A stretch of DNA of 64,000 bases from Flavobacteriaceae bacterium (GCA_024640565.1 JAHEET010000006.1:62001-126000); one strand, 5' to 3'. Counted from the first letter of the stretch, positions 45,553-55,121 are shown. The notes: generated by a model from the sequence alone, not told the origin. Translations and numbers: made by a program.

Positions 45553-45924
45553 ATGATGAACATCAAAGCCATTATACTCACTTTTGCATGCCTATTTTGC
45601 TTGGGGAATTTCACCAGTCGCGCACAATCACAAAGCAATGATAATGAAAGTATTCGCAGTATGATTGAAAAGAAAAGAGTGTATAATGAATACAAAGGTA
45701 TTGGCTACCGCATTCAGCTTTTTAACGGCAGTGAAAAACGTGTGAAGACCATTAGAGATAAATTTCGCAATGAATTTCCATCCATAGAGACTTACTTAAA
45801 ATACAATGCACCAGAATGGAAAATACAAGTTGGCAGTTACAAAACAACCTTAGAAGCTTCCAGAGGATTGAGAGCAATAAGTAAAAAATTTTCAGGGGCG
45901 ATTATTATTCCCATGAGTAATTAA
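45553..45924 (+). CDS. Secreted SPOR-domain protein
   Basis: A 123-residue exported protein. The start MMNIKAIILTFACLFCLGNF is a signal peptide ending near SRAQ; the mature part has a short linker and a SPOR domain (about 50-120: GYRIQLFNGSEKRVKTIRDK, then WKIQVGSYKTTLEASRGLRA). SPOR domains bind denuded glycan strands at division sites. The ATG at 45553 is chosen because the promoter -7 element sits in the upstream part of the frame. It is a monocistronic gene ending at a strong terminator. It is one of several short secreted SPOR proteins typical of flavobacteria; a specific role is unknown. Confidence 0.88.
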   Translation: MMNIKAIILTFACLFCLGNFTSRAQSQSNDNESIRSMIEKKRVYNEYKGIGYRIQLFNGSEKRVKTIRDKFRNEFPSIETYLKYNAPEWKIQVGSYKTTLEASRGLRAISKKFSGAIIIPMSN

Positions 45925-45940
45925 AAAACTAAAGATCAAA

Positions 45941-45969
45941 AAAAAGGCCGCAAATTGCGGCTTTTTTTT
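45941..45969. terminator. Bidirectional intrinsic terminator between the SPOR gene and infB
   Basis: Stem GCCGCAA / TTGCGGC (45947-45953 / 45955-45961), in practice GCCGC with a 5-nt loop, an A-run on the left and nine T on the right. It serves both the SPOR gene and the convergent infB. Confidence 0.92.
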
Positions 45970-45987
45970 GGTCTGTATTGAAAAATA

Positions 45988-48777
45988 TTATTTCAATTTT
46001 TTCTTTACTGCTACTTCTTTATAGGCTTCAATGGTATCACCTACTTCAATATCATTATAGCCTTTTAACTGAAGACCACAATCGTATCCTTTGGTTACTT
46101 CTTTTACATCGTCTTTAAAACGCTTTAGAGAGGTTAATACACCATCATGAACTACGATTCCATCTCTAATAATTCTAATTTTAGAATCTCTAAAGATTTT
46201 ACCAGAGATGACCATACACCCTGCTATGTTTCCAACTTTAGAAATTTTATACACTTCTCTAATTTCAACGTTCCCACTGATTTCTTCTTTCATGTCTGGA
46301 GATAACATCCCTTCCATGGCATCTTTCAAGTCACCAATTGCATCATAAATAATAGAGTATGTTCGAATATCGACTTCTTCTCTATCTGCGATGACTCTCG
46401 CATTTCCTTGTGGACGAACGTTAAAACCTACAATAATTGCATCGGAAGCGGTTGCTAACAAGACATCACTTTCTGTAATGGCTCCAACTCCTTTGTGTAG
46501 AATATTTACTTGAATTTCCTCGGTTGATAATTTTTGGAAAGAATCTGTCAATGCTTCTACGGAACCATCTACGTCTCCTTTTAGAATGATGTTCAACTCT
46601 TTAAAGTCTCCCAATGCAATTCTACGTCCAATTTCATCCAACGTTAATGTTTTCTGAGTTCGAACCGATTGCTCACGTTGTAATTGAGAACGCTTTGAAG
46701 CAATTTGTTTTGCTTCTCGTTCATCATCAAATACATTGAATTTATCTCCTGCTTGTGGCGCTCCATCCAATCCTAAGATAGATACAGGCGTTGAAGGACC
46801 AACTTCTTTTAAGTTGTTTCCTTTATCATCAAACATGGCCCTTACTTTTCCACTGTGTTTCCCTGCTAATAAGTAATCTCCAATTTTTAGAGTTCCTGCT
46901 TGTACTAGGATTGTAGAAACATACCCCCTACCTTTGTCGAGTAATGCTTCCACTACAGCACCAACCGCATTTTTATTTGGGTTGGCTTTTAATTCTAAAA
47001 CCTCTGCCTCTAATAAAACTTTTTCTAACAATTCTTGAACTCCTTCTCCTGTTTTTGCCGAAATATCCTGTGATTGAATACTACCACCCCAATCTTCAAC
47101 TAACAAATTCATCGCAGCTAATTGCGTTTTTACATTGTCTGGATTGGCGTTGGGCCTGTCAATCTTATTTATGGCAAAAATAATTGGCACTCCTGCAGCT
47201 TGTGCATGAGAAATTGCCTCTTTTGTTTGCGGCATCACATCATCATCTGCTGCGGCAACAATAATTACTAAATCGGTAACTTGCGCACCACGAGCTCTCA
47301 TTGCTGTAAATGCTTCGTGACCTGGTGTATCTAAAAATGCAATTTTTTGATCGCCAACAGTCACAGAATAAGCTCCAATATGTTGGGTTATTCCTCCGCT
47401 TTCTCCTTCTATTACATTTGCTTTTCTAATATAGTCTAGTAAAGATGTCTTTCCATGATCTACATGCCCCATTACCGTAATAATTGGCGCACGTGTAATA
47501 AGATCTTCGGGTTTGTCTTGAACTTCTTCAATTGCTTCTTCTACTTCAGCTCCTATAAATTCTACCGTGTAGTTAAATTCTTCAGCAACAATTACCAAAG
47601 TTTCTGCATCCAAACGCTGATTCATGGTCACCATCATTCCAAGCATCATACAAGAAGAAATAATATTTGTAACCGGAACATCCATCATAATTGCAACTTC
47701 ACTTACCGTAACAAACTCGGTTACTTTTAAGATTTTATTGTCTAATGATTGTGCTTCAAGCTCTGCTTCTGTATGCTCTCTTCGTGCTTCTCTTTTATTT
47801 CTACGGTATTTTGCTCCTTTTCCTTTGCTAGATTTTCCTTGGAGTTTCTCCAAAGTATCTCTTACCTGTTTTTGGATTTCAGCTTCTGTAGGCTCCTCTT
47901 TTTTAATGGGAGCTTGATTTCCCCTACCTCTATCAAAAGGTGGTTTTCCACTTCCGCTTCTTGCTTGGGGTCTTCCGACTCCTCCACCTCCAGTTCTAGC
48001 TGGTGTCGTTGGCTTGTTAATTCGCTTTCGTTTCTTTCGCGTATCGTTTGCGTTGGCAGGCCTTGCTTCTGGTTTTTTCTTTTTCGGTTTTTCGAATTGT
48101 TTTAAGTCAATTGTTTTTCCTGTAATCTTGGGACCGTCTAACTTTTTATATTGCGTAACCAATGCTTCTGCATTTTCTGCGGTTACTTCTTCTCCTTTTT
48201 CTTCTACTCCTTTTTGTTTGGCAACAATTGGTGTCGCTTCTTTTTCAACAGCAGTCATTTTCTTGGGAGCTTCTTTTGCTGCGACTTTGGGCTTTTCTTC
48301 GTTGGAGGTTTCTACGACAACTTTAGGGGCCTCTTTTGAGGGAGCTGTAGTAGGGTCAACCACATTTTCTGTTTCCACAACAGGGGCTGCTGCTTTTGGC
48401 TGTTTTTTGCCAGATGGGTTTGTAACATCTATTTTACCAACGGTCTTAAATGCTAATTTTTCGGCTTTGGCTTTTAAAACAACTTCTTCTTTCTTTTCTT
48501 CTTCTGCTCTTTTCTTTTCTAATTTAGCTTCATGTTCCAAACGAATCGCTTCTTTCTCTTTTCGTTTTTCTTCACCAACTTCCTTAGATGCTGCTTTTTT
48601 GCTTGCGTCAGTTTGAAAACCATCAAGTAAAACTTGATATACATCTCCAGATATTTTAGCAGTAGGTCTAGCCTCAACGTCGTGTCCGTTTTTTTCTAGA
48701 AATTCTACAGCCCTATCTAGAGAAATATTTAATTCTCTTAAAACTTTATTAAGCCTCATTGTTTTGCCTTCAGACAT
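45988..48777 (-). CDS. infB: Translation initiation factor IF-2
   Basis: IF-2 is the GTPase that brings initiator fMet-tRNA to the ribosome. The 929-residue protein has an N-terminal IF2_N domain (RLNKVLRELNISLDRAVEFL, 7-26), a long low-complexity Lys/Glu/Ala/Pro-rich linker (about 60-330, with a Gly/Arg-rich portion about 245-290), a second IF2_N-like domain, then G1 GHVDHGKTSLLD (about 441), G3 DTPGHEAF, G4 NKID, and domains II, III and IV to the end. The C-terminal fMet-tRNA domain is complete. It is the last gene of rimP-nusA-infB, starting 65 nt after nusA. Confidence 0.97.
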   Translation of the reverse strand: MSEGKTMRLNKVLRELNISLDRAVEFLEKNGHDVEARPTAKISGDVYQVLLDGFQTDASKKAASKEVGEEKRKEKEAIRLEHEAKLEKKRAEEEKKEEVVLKAKAEKLAFKTVGKIDVTNPSGKKQPKAAAPVVETENVVDPTTAPSKEAPKVVVETSNEEKPKVAAKEAPKKMTAVEKEATPIVAKQKGVEEKGEEVTAENAEALVTQYKKLDGPKITGKTIDLKQFEKPKKKKPEARPANANDTRKKRKRINKPTTPARTGGGGVGRPQARSGSGKPPFDRGRGNQAPIKKEEPTEAEIQKQVRDTLEKLQGKSSKGKGAKYRRNKREARREHTEAELEAQSLDNKILKVTEFVTVSEVAIMMDVPVTNIISSCMMLGMMVTMNQRLDAETLVIVAEEFNYTVEFIGAEVEEAIEEVQDKPEDLITRAPIITVMGHVDHGKTSLLDYIRKANVIEGESGGITQHIGAYSVTVGDQKIAFLDTPGHEAFTAMRARGAQVTDLVIIVAAADDDVMPQTKEAISHAQAAGVPIIFAINKIDRPNANPDNVKTQLAAMNLLVEDWGGSIQSQDISAKTGEGVQELLEKVLLEAEVLELKANPNKNAVGAVVEALLDKGRGYVSTILVQAGTLKIGDYLLAGKHSGKVRAMFDDKGNNLKEVGPSTPVSILGLDGAPQAGDKFNVFDDEREAKQIASKRSQLQREQSVRTQKTLTLDEIGRRIALGDFKELNIILKGDVDGSVEALTDSFQKLSTEEIQVNILHKGVGAITESDVLLATASDAIIVGFNVRPQGNARVIADREEVDIRTYSIIYDAIGDLKDAMEGMLSPDMKEEISGNVEIREVYKISKVGNIAGCMVISGKIFRDSKIRIIRDGIVVHDGVLTSLKRFKDDVKEVTKGYDCGLQLKGYNDIEVGDTIEAYKEVAVKKKLK

Positions 48778-48842
48778 ATAATATATTTTAGCCTTTAATT
48801 CTGTAAAAATAAACTTTTTACTTTAATTCTTTTTCGTATTGC

Positions 48843-50099
48843 TTATTCTTCGAATTCTTCTTTCAGGATTCTTTGAACATCTACAATGGTTTCTTCTTCT
48901 AGGTCGGTTCTTTTTACCAATTCTGCAACACTTGCATCTAAAACGCCCCTCGCAGTATCTAAACCAATTTTCTTGAATTCAACAATGATCCAATCTTCGA
49001 TTTCATCGGTAAATTCAGTTAACTCAACATCTTCCTCTTCTAAACCTTCTCTTTGAACATCTATTTCGTAACCTGTTAATTCACTTGCCAAACGGATATT
49101 TACACCACCTCTACCAATTGCTTTTGAAACTTCTTCTGGTTTTAATAGTACGCTTACACGTCCTTTTTTCCCATTGCGTTCTTCTTCATACATTTCAATT
49201 TCTATCGAGGTCACTTTTGCAGGACTCAAGGCTCTTGAAATAAACAATTGTTCATTTTTTGTATAATTAATAACGTCAATATTTTCGTTTCCTAACTCAC
49301 GAACAATACCGTGAATTCTAGACCCTTTTACCCCCACACAAGCTCCAACGGGGTCAATTCTATCATCATAAGAATCTACGGCCACTTTGGCTTTCTCGCC
49401 AGGAATTCTAGCCACACGTTCTACCGTAATTAAACCGTCAAAAACTTCTGGAATTTCTTGCTCAAATAATTTGTTCAAAAATTCGGGTGATGTTCTTGAT
49501 AAAATAATTGCTGGCTTGTTTCCTCTTAATTCTACCGACTTGATGACACCTCTTACAGAATCTCCTTTTCTAAAAAAGTCAGAACGTATTTGTTCGCTTT
49601 TCGGCAAAACAATTTCATTTCCTTCATCATCCAATAAGATAATCGCATTGTGTCGAATGTGGTGCACTTCTGCACTGTACAAGTCGCCTTCTAAGTCTTT
49701 AAACTGTTTGAAGATATTTGTACTATCGTGTTCAAATATTTTGGAAATTAAGTTCTGACGCAATGCCAAGATTGCTCTTCTTCCTAAATCAATTAGCTTT
49801 ACTTCTTCAGACACGTCTTCACCAATCTCAAAATCTGGCTCAATCAATCTGGCTTCTGACAATTCTATTTCTTCATTGTCATCTTCAGAAAAACCATCTG
49901 CAACTACCACTCTATTTCTCCAGATTTCTAAATCTCCTTTGTCTGGATTGATGATGATGTCAAAATTATCATCAGAACCAAATTTTCTTTTTAAAGCGGC
50001 TCTAAAAACTTCTTCTAAAATAGACATTAGCGTTACCCTGTCTATGCTTTTGTTATCTTTAAATTCTGAAAACGAATCAATTAATGCTATATTTTCCAT
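48843..50099 (-). CDS. nusA: Transcription termination/antitermination factor NusA
   Basis: NusA binds RNA polymerase and nascent RNA to control pausing, termination and antitermination. The 418-residue protein has the N-terminal polymerase-binding domain (about 1-125), an S1 domain (about 130-200; GDLYSAEVHHIRHNAIILLD), KH1 with GACVGVKGSRIHGIVREL (about 252-269) and KH2 with AIGRGGVNIRLASELTGYEI (about 325-344), then an acidic C-terminal tail. It lacks the two acidic repeats of E. coli NusA, as in most bacteria outside the proteobacteria. It follows rimP by 11 nt. Confidence 0.96.
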   Translation of the reverse strand: MENIALIDSFSEFKDNKSIDRVTLMSILEEVFRAALKRKFGSDDNFDIIINPDKGDLEIWRNRVVVADGFSEDDNEEIELSEARLIEPDFEIGEDVSEEVKLIDLGRRAILALRQNLISKIFEHDSTNIFKQFKDLEGDLYSAEVHHIRHNAIILLDDEGNEIVLPKSEQIRSDFFRKGDSVRGVIKSVELRGNKPAIILSRTSPEFLNKLFEQEIPEVFDGLITVERVARIPGEKAKVAVDSYDDRIDPVGACVGVKGSRIHGIVRELGNENIDVINYTKNEQLFISRALSPAKVTSIEIEMYEEERNGKKGRVSVLLKPEEVSKAIGRGGVNIRLASELTGYEIDVQREGLEEEDVELTEFTDEIEDWIIVEFKKIGLDTARGVLDASVAELVKRTDLEEETIVDVQRILKEEFEE

Positions 50100-50110
50100 T
50101 ACGTTTTTGC

Positions 50111-50569
50111 TTAAAATAAAATCTTCACTTTTGCTTCTTTAATCTCTGTATGTAAAAGAGTTGCTGTTTTCTCTACAGTAACTTTCCCTTTTCCTATTGG
50201 CTTTGGTTCTCTTGTTTTCCACTTCAAAACAATGGCATCATCTGTCGCTTCGACTAGAGTTCCTTCAAAATTCTCTGCTGCAGTTGTTACCTTTAATATC
50301 CTGTTGATATTTTTAACATACTGTCTTTTTACTTTTATTGGATGGGCAATATCGGGTGTAGAAACCTCTAAAGAAAAATCATATACTTCTCTGTCGATAT
50401 TATTTTCTATGCTTCTACTAATCCGTATACACTCGTTCAAGGGGACTCCTTGATCTCCATCAATAACAATTTGAATTCTATTGTTTGTTGATATTTCAAA
50501 ACTTATTAAGTACAAAGATTCGTTGACTGCTAGTGCTTCTTCTAATAAATCTTTTATCTTTTCGTTCAT
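50111..50569 (-). CDS. rimP: Ribosome maturation factor RimP
   Basis: RimP aids assembly of the 30S subunit. The 152-residue protein begins MNEKIKDLLEEALAVNESLY, matching the RimP N-terminal helix, followed by IQIVIDGDQGVPLNECIRIS (about 35-54), the YDFSLEVSTPDIAHPIK motif (about 68-84) and an SH3-like C-terminal domain. The ATG at 50569 is preferred; an in-frame ATG at 50608 would add 13 residues (KGTKSPLFLYFK) encoded by the leader hairpin, which looks like a terminator rather than coding DNA. First gene of the rimP-nusA-infB operon. Confidence 0.92.
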   Translation of the reverse strand: MNEKIKDLLEEALAVNESLYLISFEISTNNRIQIVIDGDQGVPLNECIRISRSIENNIDREVYDFSLEVSTPDIAHPIKVKRQYVKNINRILKVTTAAENFEGTLVEATDDAIVLKWKTREPKPIGKGKVTVEKTATLLHTEIKEAKVKILF

Positions 50570-50580
50570 CTTAAAATATA

Positions 50581-50603
50581 AAAAGAGGGGACTTTTGGTC
50601 CCC
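50581..50603 (-). terminator. Terminator-like hairpin in the rimP-nusA-infB leader
   Basis: On the minus strand GGGGAC-CAAAA-GTCCCC (complement of 50587-50603) is followed by TCTTTTTATATTTT, so it has the form of an intrinsic terminator. It lies between the promoter at 50634-50641 and the rimP ATG at 50569, with no upstream minus-strand gene to terminate nearer than the tRNA about 1 kb away. An attenuator is the likely role. Confidence 0.65.
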
Positions 50604-50633
50604 TTCATTTTCTCAACTGTACTGATTTCGGTG

Positions 50634-50664
50634 CAAATATACTACAATGTTTGTGAATTAGCAA
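50634..50664 (-). promoter_or_regulatory. Promoter of the rimP-nusA-infB operon
   Basis: TATATTTG on the minus strand (complement of 50634-50641), with TTTTTG ending 20 bp upstream (TTG complement of 50662-50664). The predicted start near 50627 gives a leader of about 58 nt that contains the terminator-like hairpin. Confidence 0.68.
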
Positions 50665-50731
50665 AAAGAGTTCAAGTCAATTATTTTTTGTACATTTAAA
50701 TACCCGAAGTTCTCACTTAAATTCTTTTTTT

Positions 50732-51559
50732 ATGAAAAAAATTTTAGTCCCTATTGACTTTTCAAAGCAATCCGAATTTGCTTCCAAAATTGCAAATCGA
50801 ATTGCCAAAAAATCGAATTGCATCATCTACTTAATTCACCTGATCGAATTGCCTTCAGGGGTTATTGACATGACTGCAGGAAGTCGGTTTAGCATTCCAG
50901 AAAGCATCTTGTATCTCAGAAAAACAAAAGAAAAAATAGTGCGTTTTAAAGCGCGTATTTTTTCTAAAAACATCGAGGTCGAACACATCATTAAACTTCA
51001 AGCACCAAATGAAGGAATTATAAAATATGGAGAAAAACTGGATGTAGATTTAATAGTGATGGGTTCCAAAGGACATTCTGAATTTGAAGAAATACTCATT
51101 GGCTCAAATACAGAAAAAGTGGTAAGAACATCAAAAATACCAGTTCTTGTTGTCAAAAAAAACACTGAAAAATTTAAACTCAAGGATTTAGTGTTTGCAT
51201 CAAATTTTAACAAAGAGAACCGTCTCGCTTTTGAAAAATTTTTAGCTTTTGCGCACCTGTTTAAAAGTAAAATTCATTTACTAAAAATAAATACACCTCA
51301 TAAATTTGAGAGCACCTTCGCAGCAGAGACGAAAATCAAGGACTTTATTCAGGGTTGCAAATTACCAAAACACTCAATTACTGTTTACTGTGATGTTTCA
51401 GTTGAAAAGGGGATTTTAAATTTTTCAAGAAATAAAAACGTAGACATTATTGCCTTGACAACACATGGAAGAAGTGGTTTGTCGCATTTGTTTAATGGAA
51501 GTGTTGCCAAAAATCTTTCTAAATCTGCTTTAAAACCCATGTTGACTTTTAAGATTTAA
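50732..51559 (+). CDS. Tandem universal stress protein (UspA family)
   Basis: A 275-residue cytoplasmic protein with two Usp domains. The first (about 1-142) opens MKKILVPIDFSKQSEFASKI and ends with the ATP-binding motif GSKGHSEFEEILIGSNTEKV (110-129), matching G-x2-G-x9-G-S/T. The second (about 148-275) is more divergent but keeps THGRSGLSHLFNGSVAKNL (about 249-267). Such proteins bind ATP and respond to stress; no specific role can be assigned. It is divergent from rimP and convergent with tRNA-Gln, with a terminator between. Confidence 0.9.
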   Translation: MKKILVPIDFSKQSEFASKIANRIAKKSNCIIYLIHLIELPSGVIDMTAGSRFSIPESILYLRKTKEKIVRFKARIFSKNIEVEHIIKLQAPNEGIIKYGEKLDVDLIVMGSKGHSEFEEILIGSNTEKVVRTSKIPVLVVKKNTEKFKLKDLVFASNFNKENRLAFEKFLAFAHLFKSKIHLLKINTPHKFESTFAAETKIKDFIQGCKLPKHSITVYCDVSVEKGILNFSRNKNVDIIALTTHGRSGLSHLFNGSVAKNLSKSALKPMLTFKI

Positions 51560-51585
51560 GGCTTTTAGAAATTGTTTTAAAATAA

Positions 51586-51616
51586 AAAAGCTTCAAATTT
51601 TAAATTTGAAGCTTTT
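51586..51616. terminator. Bidirectional intrinsic terminator between the Usp gene and tRNA-Gln
   Basis: A 15-bp inverted repeat (AAAAGCTTCAAATTT at 51586-51600 and its complement at 51602-51616) lies just 2 nt beyond the tRNA 3' end on the minus strand and 26 nt after the Usp stop on the plus strand. Confidence 0.85.
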
Positions 51617-51617
51617 G

Positions 51618-51689
51618 TTGGCCTACAAGGACTCGAACCTTGAATGACGGTACCAAAAACCGGTGTGTTACCAATTACACCATAGGCCA
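51618..51689 (-). tRNA. tRNA-Gln (anticodon TTG)
   Basis: On the minus strand the 72-nt sequence folds into a cloverleaf: acceptor TGGCCTA / TAGGCCA with discriminator A, D arm GTGT...ACAC around AATTGGTA, anticodon loop TTTTGGT with anticodon TTG, and T arm CAAGG-TTCGAGT-CCTTG. There is a C-T mismatch at the top of the anticodon stem. The 3' CCA is not encoded. The gene stands alone and is followed at once by a terminator. Confidence 0.94.
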
Positions 51690-51826
51690 ATGCAGTATTG
51701 CGGGTGCAAATTTAAACCAAAGTTTCAATCCTACAAGCATTTTTTTAAAAAAATTCTTTAACAAATTTTTATGATGTTTTCTTTATGGTAAAAAAAATGA
51801 ATTGAGATTTTATTGTTAGAAATTAC

Positions 51827-51834
51827 TAAATTCG
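51827..51834 (+). promoter_or_regulatory. Possible promoter -7 element of the DUF2723 gene
   Basis: TAAATTCG is one base off TAnnTTTG, with TTG 22 bp upstream at 51802-51804. It ends 22 nt before the ATG. Confidence 0.4.
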
Positions 51835-51856
51835 CCACAGACTATTACAAAAATAT

Positions 51857-54800
51857 ATGACAGCAGAAAACTTCAAAAAGTGGGACCTTATTTTAGGATG
51901 GGCTATCTTTGCAATTGCACTAATTACCTATTCATTAACCATTGAACCTACCGTAAGTTCCTGGGATGTTGGAGAGTATATCTCTACAGCCATCAAACTG
52001 GAAGTAGGACACCCCCCTGGAGCACCTCTTTTTCAAATGCTAGGTGCCTTTTTTGCAATATTTACTACCGATGTAACTGAAATTGCCAAAATGGTCAATT
52101 TCATGTCTGCACTTGCAAGTGCATTTACCATTCTCTTTATGTTTTGGACCATTTCTAACTTGGGTAAAAAGTTGGCCTTAAAATCAGGCGCACTCTCAGA
52201 CGGGAAATACATTGCAACTTTAGGAAGCAGTGTCGTTGGATCTTTGGCATATACATTTTCTGACAGTTTTTGGTTTAGTGCCGTAGAAGGTGAAGTGTAT
52301 GCAATGTCGTCTTTTTTAATGGCCCTGCTATTCTGGCTGGGGCTCAAGTGGGAAAGCGAAATGCAAACTCCTAGGGGTAATAAGTGGTTGGTATTAATTA
52401 GTTTTGTTGTTGGTTTGTCCTTTGGGGTTCACATTCTTTCACTACTAGTGATTCCATCCATTGTAATGTTGTATTTCTTTAAAACCTACAAAGAAATCAA
52501 TCTCAAAACAACTGCCATTGTCACTGTAGTTTCCGTGATTGTTTTGATGTTTGTTTTTAAATTTTTATTCCCTTTTACCTTACAATTCTTTAGTTCTTCA
52601 GAATTGTTTTTTATCAATACCATTGGTATGCCTTTCAATTCTGGAACCATTATCGCCGGAATTGTATTGATTGCATTGTTTTATGTTGGATTAAACTGGA
52701 CGCGAAAGAAAAACAAAGTAGCTGCAAACACGCTTATTTTATCCCTCCTTTTTATTATGATTGGGTTTTCTTCATGGATCATGCTGCCTATAAGAGCCAA
52801 TGCAAATACCACCATTAACGAAAATAACCCATCGAGTGCCCGCGAGCTATTGGCTTATTACAATCGAGAACAATATGGAGACGCCAATGTTTTCTATGAT
52901 ACGTATTATTCAAATTCATATGATAGAGAAATCAATGCCAGTACCCCAAGAAAAGATGACAAGCCCAAGTATGAAAAGAAAAACGGAAAATATATCATAG
53001 TCAATAAATACAAAAATGTGTTGCAAAACTATTCGGACAAGCACAAGGGCTTTATTCCTCGAATGGTAGATCCTTCCCCAAGTGTTATTGAACGTTACAA
53101 AGCCATTGCTGGTATTCCACAGGAAAGCAAAAGAAGACCCACTTTTGGTGAAAACTTAAAATTTATGGTCGATTATCAATTTGGCTATATGTATGGGCGC
53201 TATTTTATGTGGAACTTTGTTGGAAGACAAAACGACATTCAAGGAAACTTAGATATTAATAATGGAAACTGGTTGAGCGGTATTGATTTTATTGACGAAG
53301 CCAGAATTGGCTCACAACAAAAACTCCCTTCCTATGTACTAGAAAACAAAGGAAGAAATACCTACTATTTCTTGCCGTTCCTCTTAGGATTGATGGGCTT
53401 ACTTTATCAAATAAAATGGGACAAAGAGAACTTTTTCACATTGCTCTTGTTCTTTGCTTTTACAGGATTGGCCATTATTTTTTACACCAATCCAAAACCC
53501 TTTGAGCCTCGAGAAAGAGATTATGCCGTGGTTGGAAGCTTTTATATTTTTGCCATTTGGATTGGCTTTGGCGTTTTAGCGCTGTATGAAGCACTCAAAA
53601 AGTATGGAAATAAAAAGACGATCGCAGTGGCAATTTCTACCCTATCCTTATTTGCCGTTCCTGTATTAATGGGAGCACAAAACTGGGATGATCACGATCG
53701 ATCCAATCGTTATACTGCACATTTGAATGCGCAGGCTTATTTAGAGTCTTGCGATCCGTACGCTATTATGTTTACCATTGGAGACAATGATACTTTTCCC
53801 CTTTGGTATCTTCAAGAAGTAGAAGGCATTCGAACAGATGTCAAGTTGATCAATACCAGTCTTTTTGCAACCGATTGGTATATTGATCAAATGAAGCGTG
53901 CAACCTACGATGCACCTCCAATTCCGTCCCAATTAACGCATGACCTCTACAAATTTGGAAGTTTGGATGTTGCTTATTACTTTGAGGAACTCAGAGCCAT
54001 TCCAAAAGATGCGATCATTACAATTCAAAAATTTATGCGTTGGATTGAAAGTCAAGATTCTCGAACCTTTTATGATTTGGATGGAGATGATGTTCCAGAA
54101 AAGATATTGCCTGCCAACAATATTCGAATACCCGTTAACAAAGAAAATGTCCTCAAATCAGGCATCGTAAAAGCAAAAGACGCTGATAAAATTGTAGACT
54201 ACATCGACATTAAAATTGATCGTGGAATTACCAAAAACAGAATTTTAATGCTCGATATTTTAGCCAACAACGATTGGAAACAGCCCATTTATTTCACCGG
54301 AGGCTCCAACGCTGATGAAGAATATATTTGGTTGAAAGATTACCTTCAATTGGATGGTTTGGGCTACAAATTGGTTCCTATAAAAACACCCATTGGAAAG
54401 AAAAGTTTGTTTGACATGGGCCGGATAGATCCCGAGAAAATGTACCAAAATGTACAAAAGTGGAATTGGAGAAATATCAACGATGGAAAAATCTATTTGG
54501 ACGAACAAAGCAAACGGAACGCTATTTCCATGCGAAACAGTTTAATGCGTTTGTCAAGTGCATTTGCCGTTCAAGGAGACACCCTAAAGGCCATTGAGAT
54601 TCTCGATTTATCGTTAGACAAAATGCCGATCAAAGATTTTGACCATTATAGCTTGTCCATAGAATATCCAGAAATGTATTACAAATTGGGAGCGGTCGAA
54701 AAAGCACGGAAATCTGCCGAAACCTTAATTGAACTCTTTCGTGAAAAATTAATTTGGCACAGTACCTTTACAAAAGAAGAATTCGATTTGGTTTTTGAAG

Positions 54801-54982
54801 ATTTCGATTTAACGTTTCGCTACCTATACAGGGGAGTTCTTGAGCAAGTACAAGAATATGAAACCGACTATGACTACTTTAAAAAACTACAGGACGAATT
54901 CAATGGCACCCTCGAATTGTTTCAACACATCATACCAAACCAAGAAACAGTTCCGGAAGATGTAGAGCTTTTACAGGAATAG
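51857..54982 (+). CDS. DUF2723 large membrane protein (GT-C-type glycosyltransferase-like)
   Basis: A 1041-residue inner-membrane protein. Roughly the first 600 residues hold about 12 membrane helices; a large periplasmic domain with no helices follows (about 620-1041). The start TYSLTIEPTVSSWDVGEYIS (24-43), with DxGE just after the first helix, and GHPPGAPLFQMLGAFF (about 52-67) are the DUF2723 signature and resemble the catalytic loop of protein O-mannosyltransferases and other GT-C enzymes. Flavobacteria O-glycosylate many secreted proteins, so a transferase role is plausible but not proven. The C-terminal half contains GDNDTFPLWYLQEVEGIRTD (about 642-661), also typical of the family. Confidence 0.88.
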   Translation: MTAENFKKWDLILGWAIFAIALITYSLTIEPTVSSWDVGEYISTAIKLEVGHPPGAPLFQMLGAFFAIFTTDVTEIAKMVNFMSALASAFTILFMFWTISNLGKKLALKSGALSDGKYIATLGSSVVGSLAYTFSDSFWFSAVEGEVYAMSSFLMALLFWLGLKWESEMQTPRGNKWLVLISFVVGLSFGVHILSLLVIPSIVMLYFFKTYKEINLKTTAIVTVVSVIVLMFVFKFLFPFTLQFFSSSELFFINTIGMPFNSGTIIAGIVLIALFYVGLNWTRKKNKVAANTLILSLLFIMIGFSSWIMLPIRANANTTINENNPSSARELLAYYNREQYGDANVFYDTYYSNSYDREINASTPRKDDKPKYEKKNGKYIIVNKYKNVLQNYSDKHKGFIPRMVDPSPSVIERYKAIAGIPQESKRRPTFGENLKFMVDYQFGYMYGRYFMWNFVGRQNDIQGNLDINNGNWLSGIDFIDEARIGSQQKLPSYVLENKGRNTYYFLPFLLGLMGLLYQIKWDKENFFTLLLFFAFTGLAIIFYTNPKPFEPRERDYAVVGSFYIFAIWIGFGVLALYEALKKYGNKKTIAVAISTLSLFAVPVLMGAQNWDDHDRSNRYTAHLNAQAYLESCDPYAIMFTIGDNDTFPLWYLQEVEGIRTDVKLINTSLFATDWYIDQMKRATYDAPPIPSQLTHDLYKFGSLDVAYYFEELRAIPKDAIITIQKFMRWIESQDSRTFYDLDGDDVPEKILPANNIRIPVNKENVLKSGIVKAKDADKIVDYIDIKIDRGITKNRILMLDILANNDWKQPIYFTGGSNADEEYIWLKDYLQLDGLGYKLVPIKTPIGKKSLFDMGRIDPEKMYQNVQKWNWRNINDGKIYLDEQSKRNAISMRNSLMRLSSAFAVQGDTLKAIEILDLSLDKMPIKDFDHYSLSIEYPEMYYKLGAVEKARKSAETLIELFREKLIWHSTFTKEEFDLVFEDFDLTFRYLYRGVLEQVQEYETDYDYFKKLQDEFNGTLELFQHIIPNQETVPEDVELLQE

Positions 54983-55006
54983 CAAAAAACATCGCAACCA
55001 GAATCT

Positions 55007-55052
55007 ACCCCCTACATCCTGTGACTTTTCGCATTGGGTAGGGGTGTTTTTT
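55007..55052 (+). terminator. Intrinsic terminator after the DUF2723 gene
   Basis: Stem ACCCCCTAC / GTAGGGGT (one C unpaired; 55007-55015 / 55038-55045) with a long loop and then GTTTTTT. It lies 25 nt after the stop. Confidence 0.7.
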
Positions 55053-55121
55053 AGACACAAAAATGCATCCTCAAAAGAAGGAGATATTATTGGAGGTTTT
55101 TTAAAAAAATGTGTGGTATGT

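Noticed and set aside
48014..48616. A 200-codon plus-strand open frame opposite infB
   Set aside because: It is antisense to the low-complexity linker of IF-2, its product is Ser/Phe-rich without a fold, and it lacks promoter or start signals.
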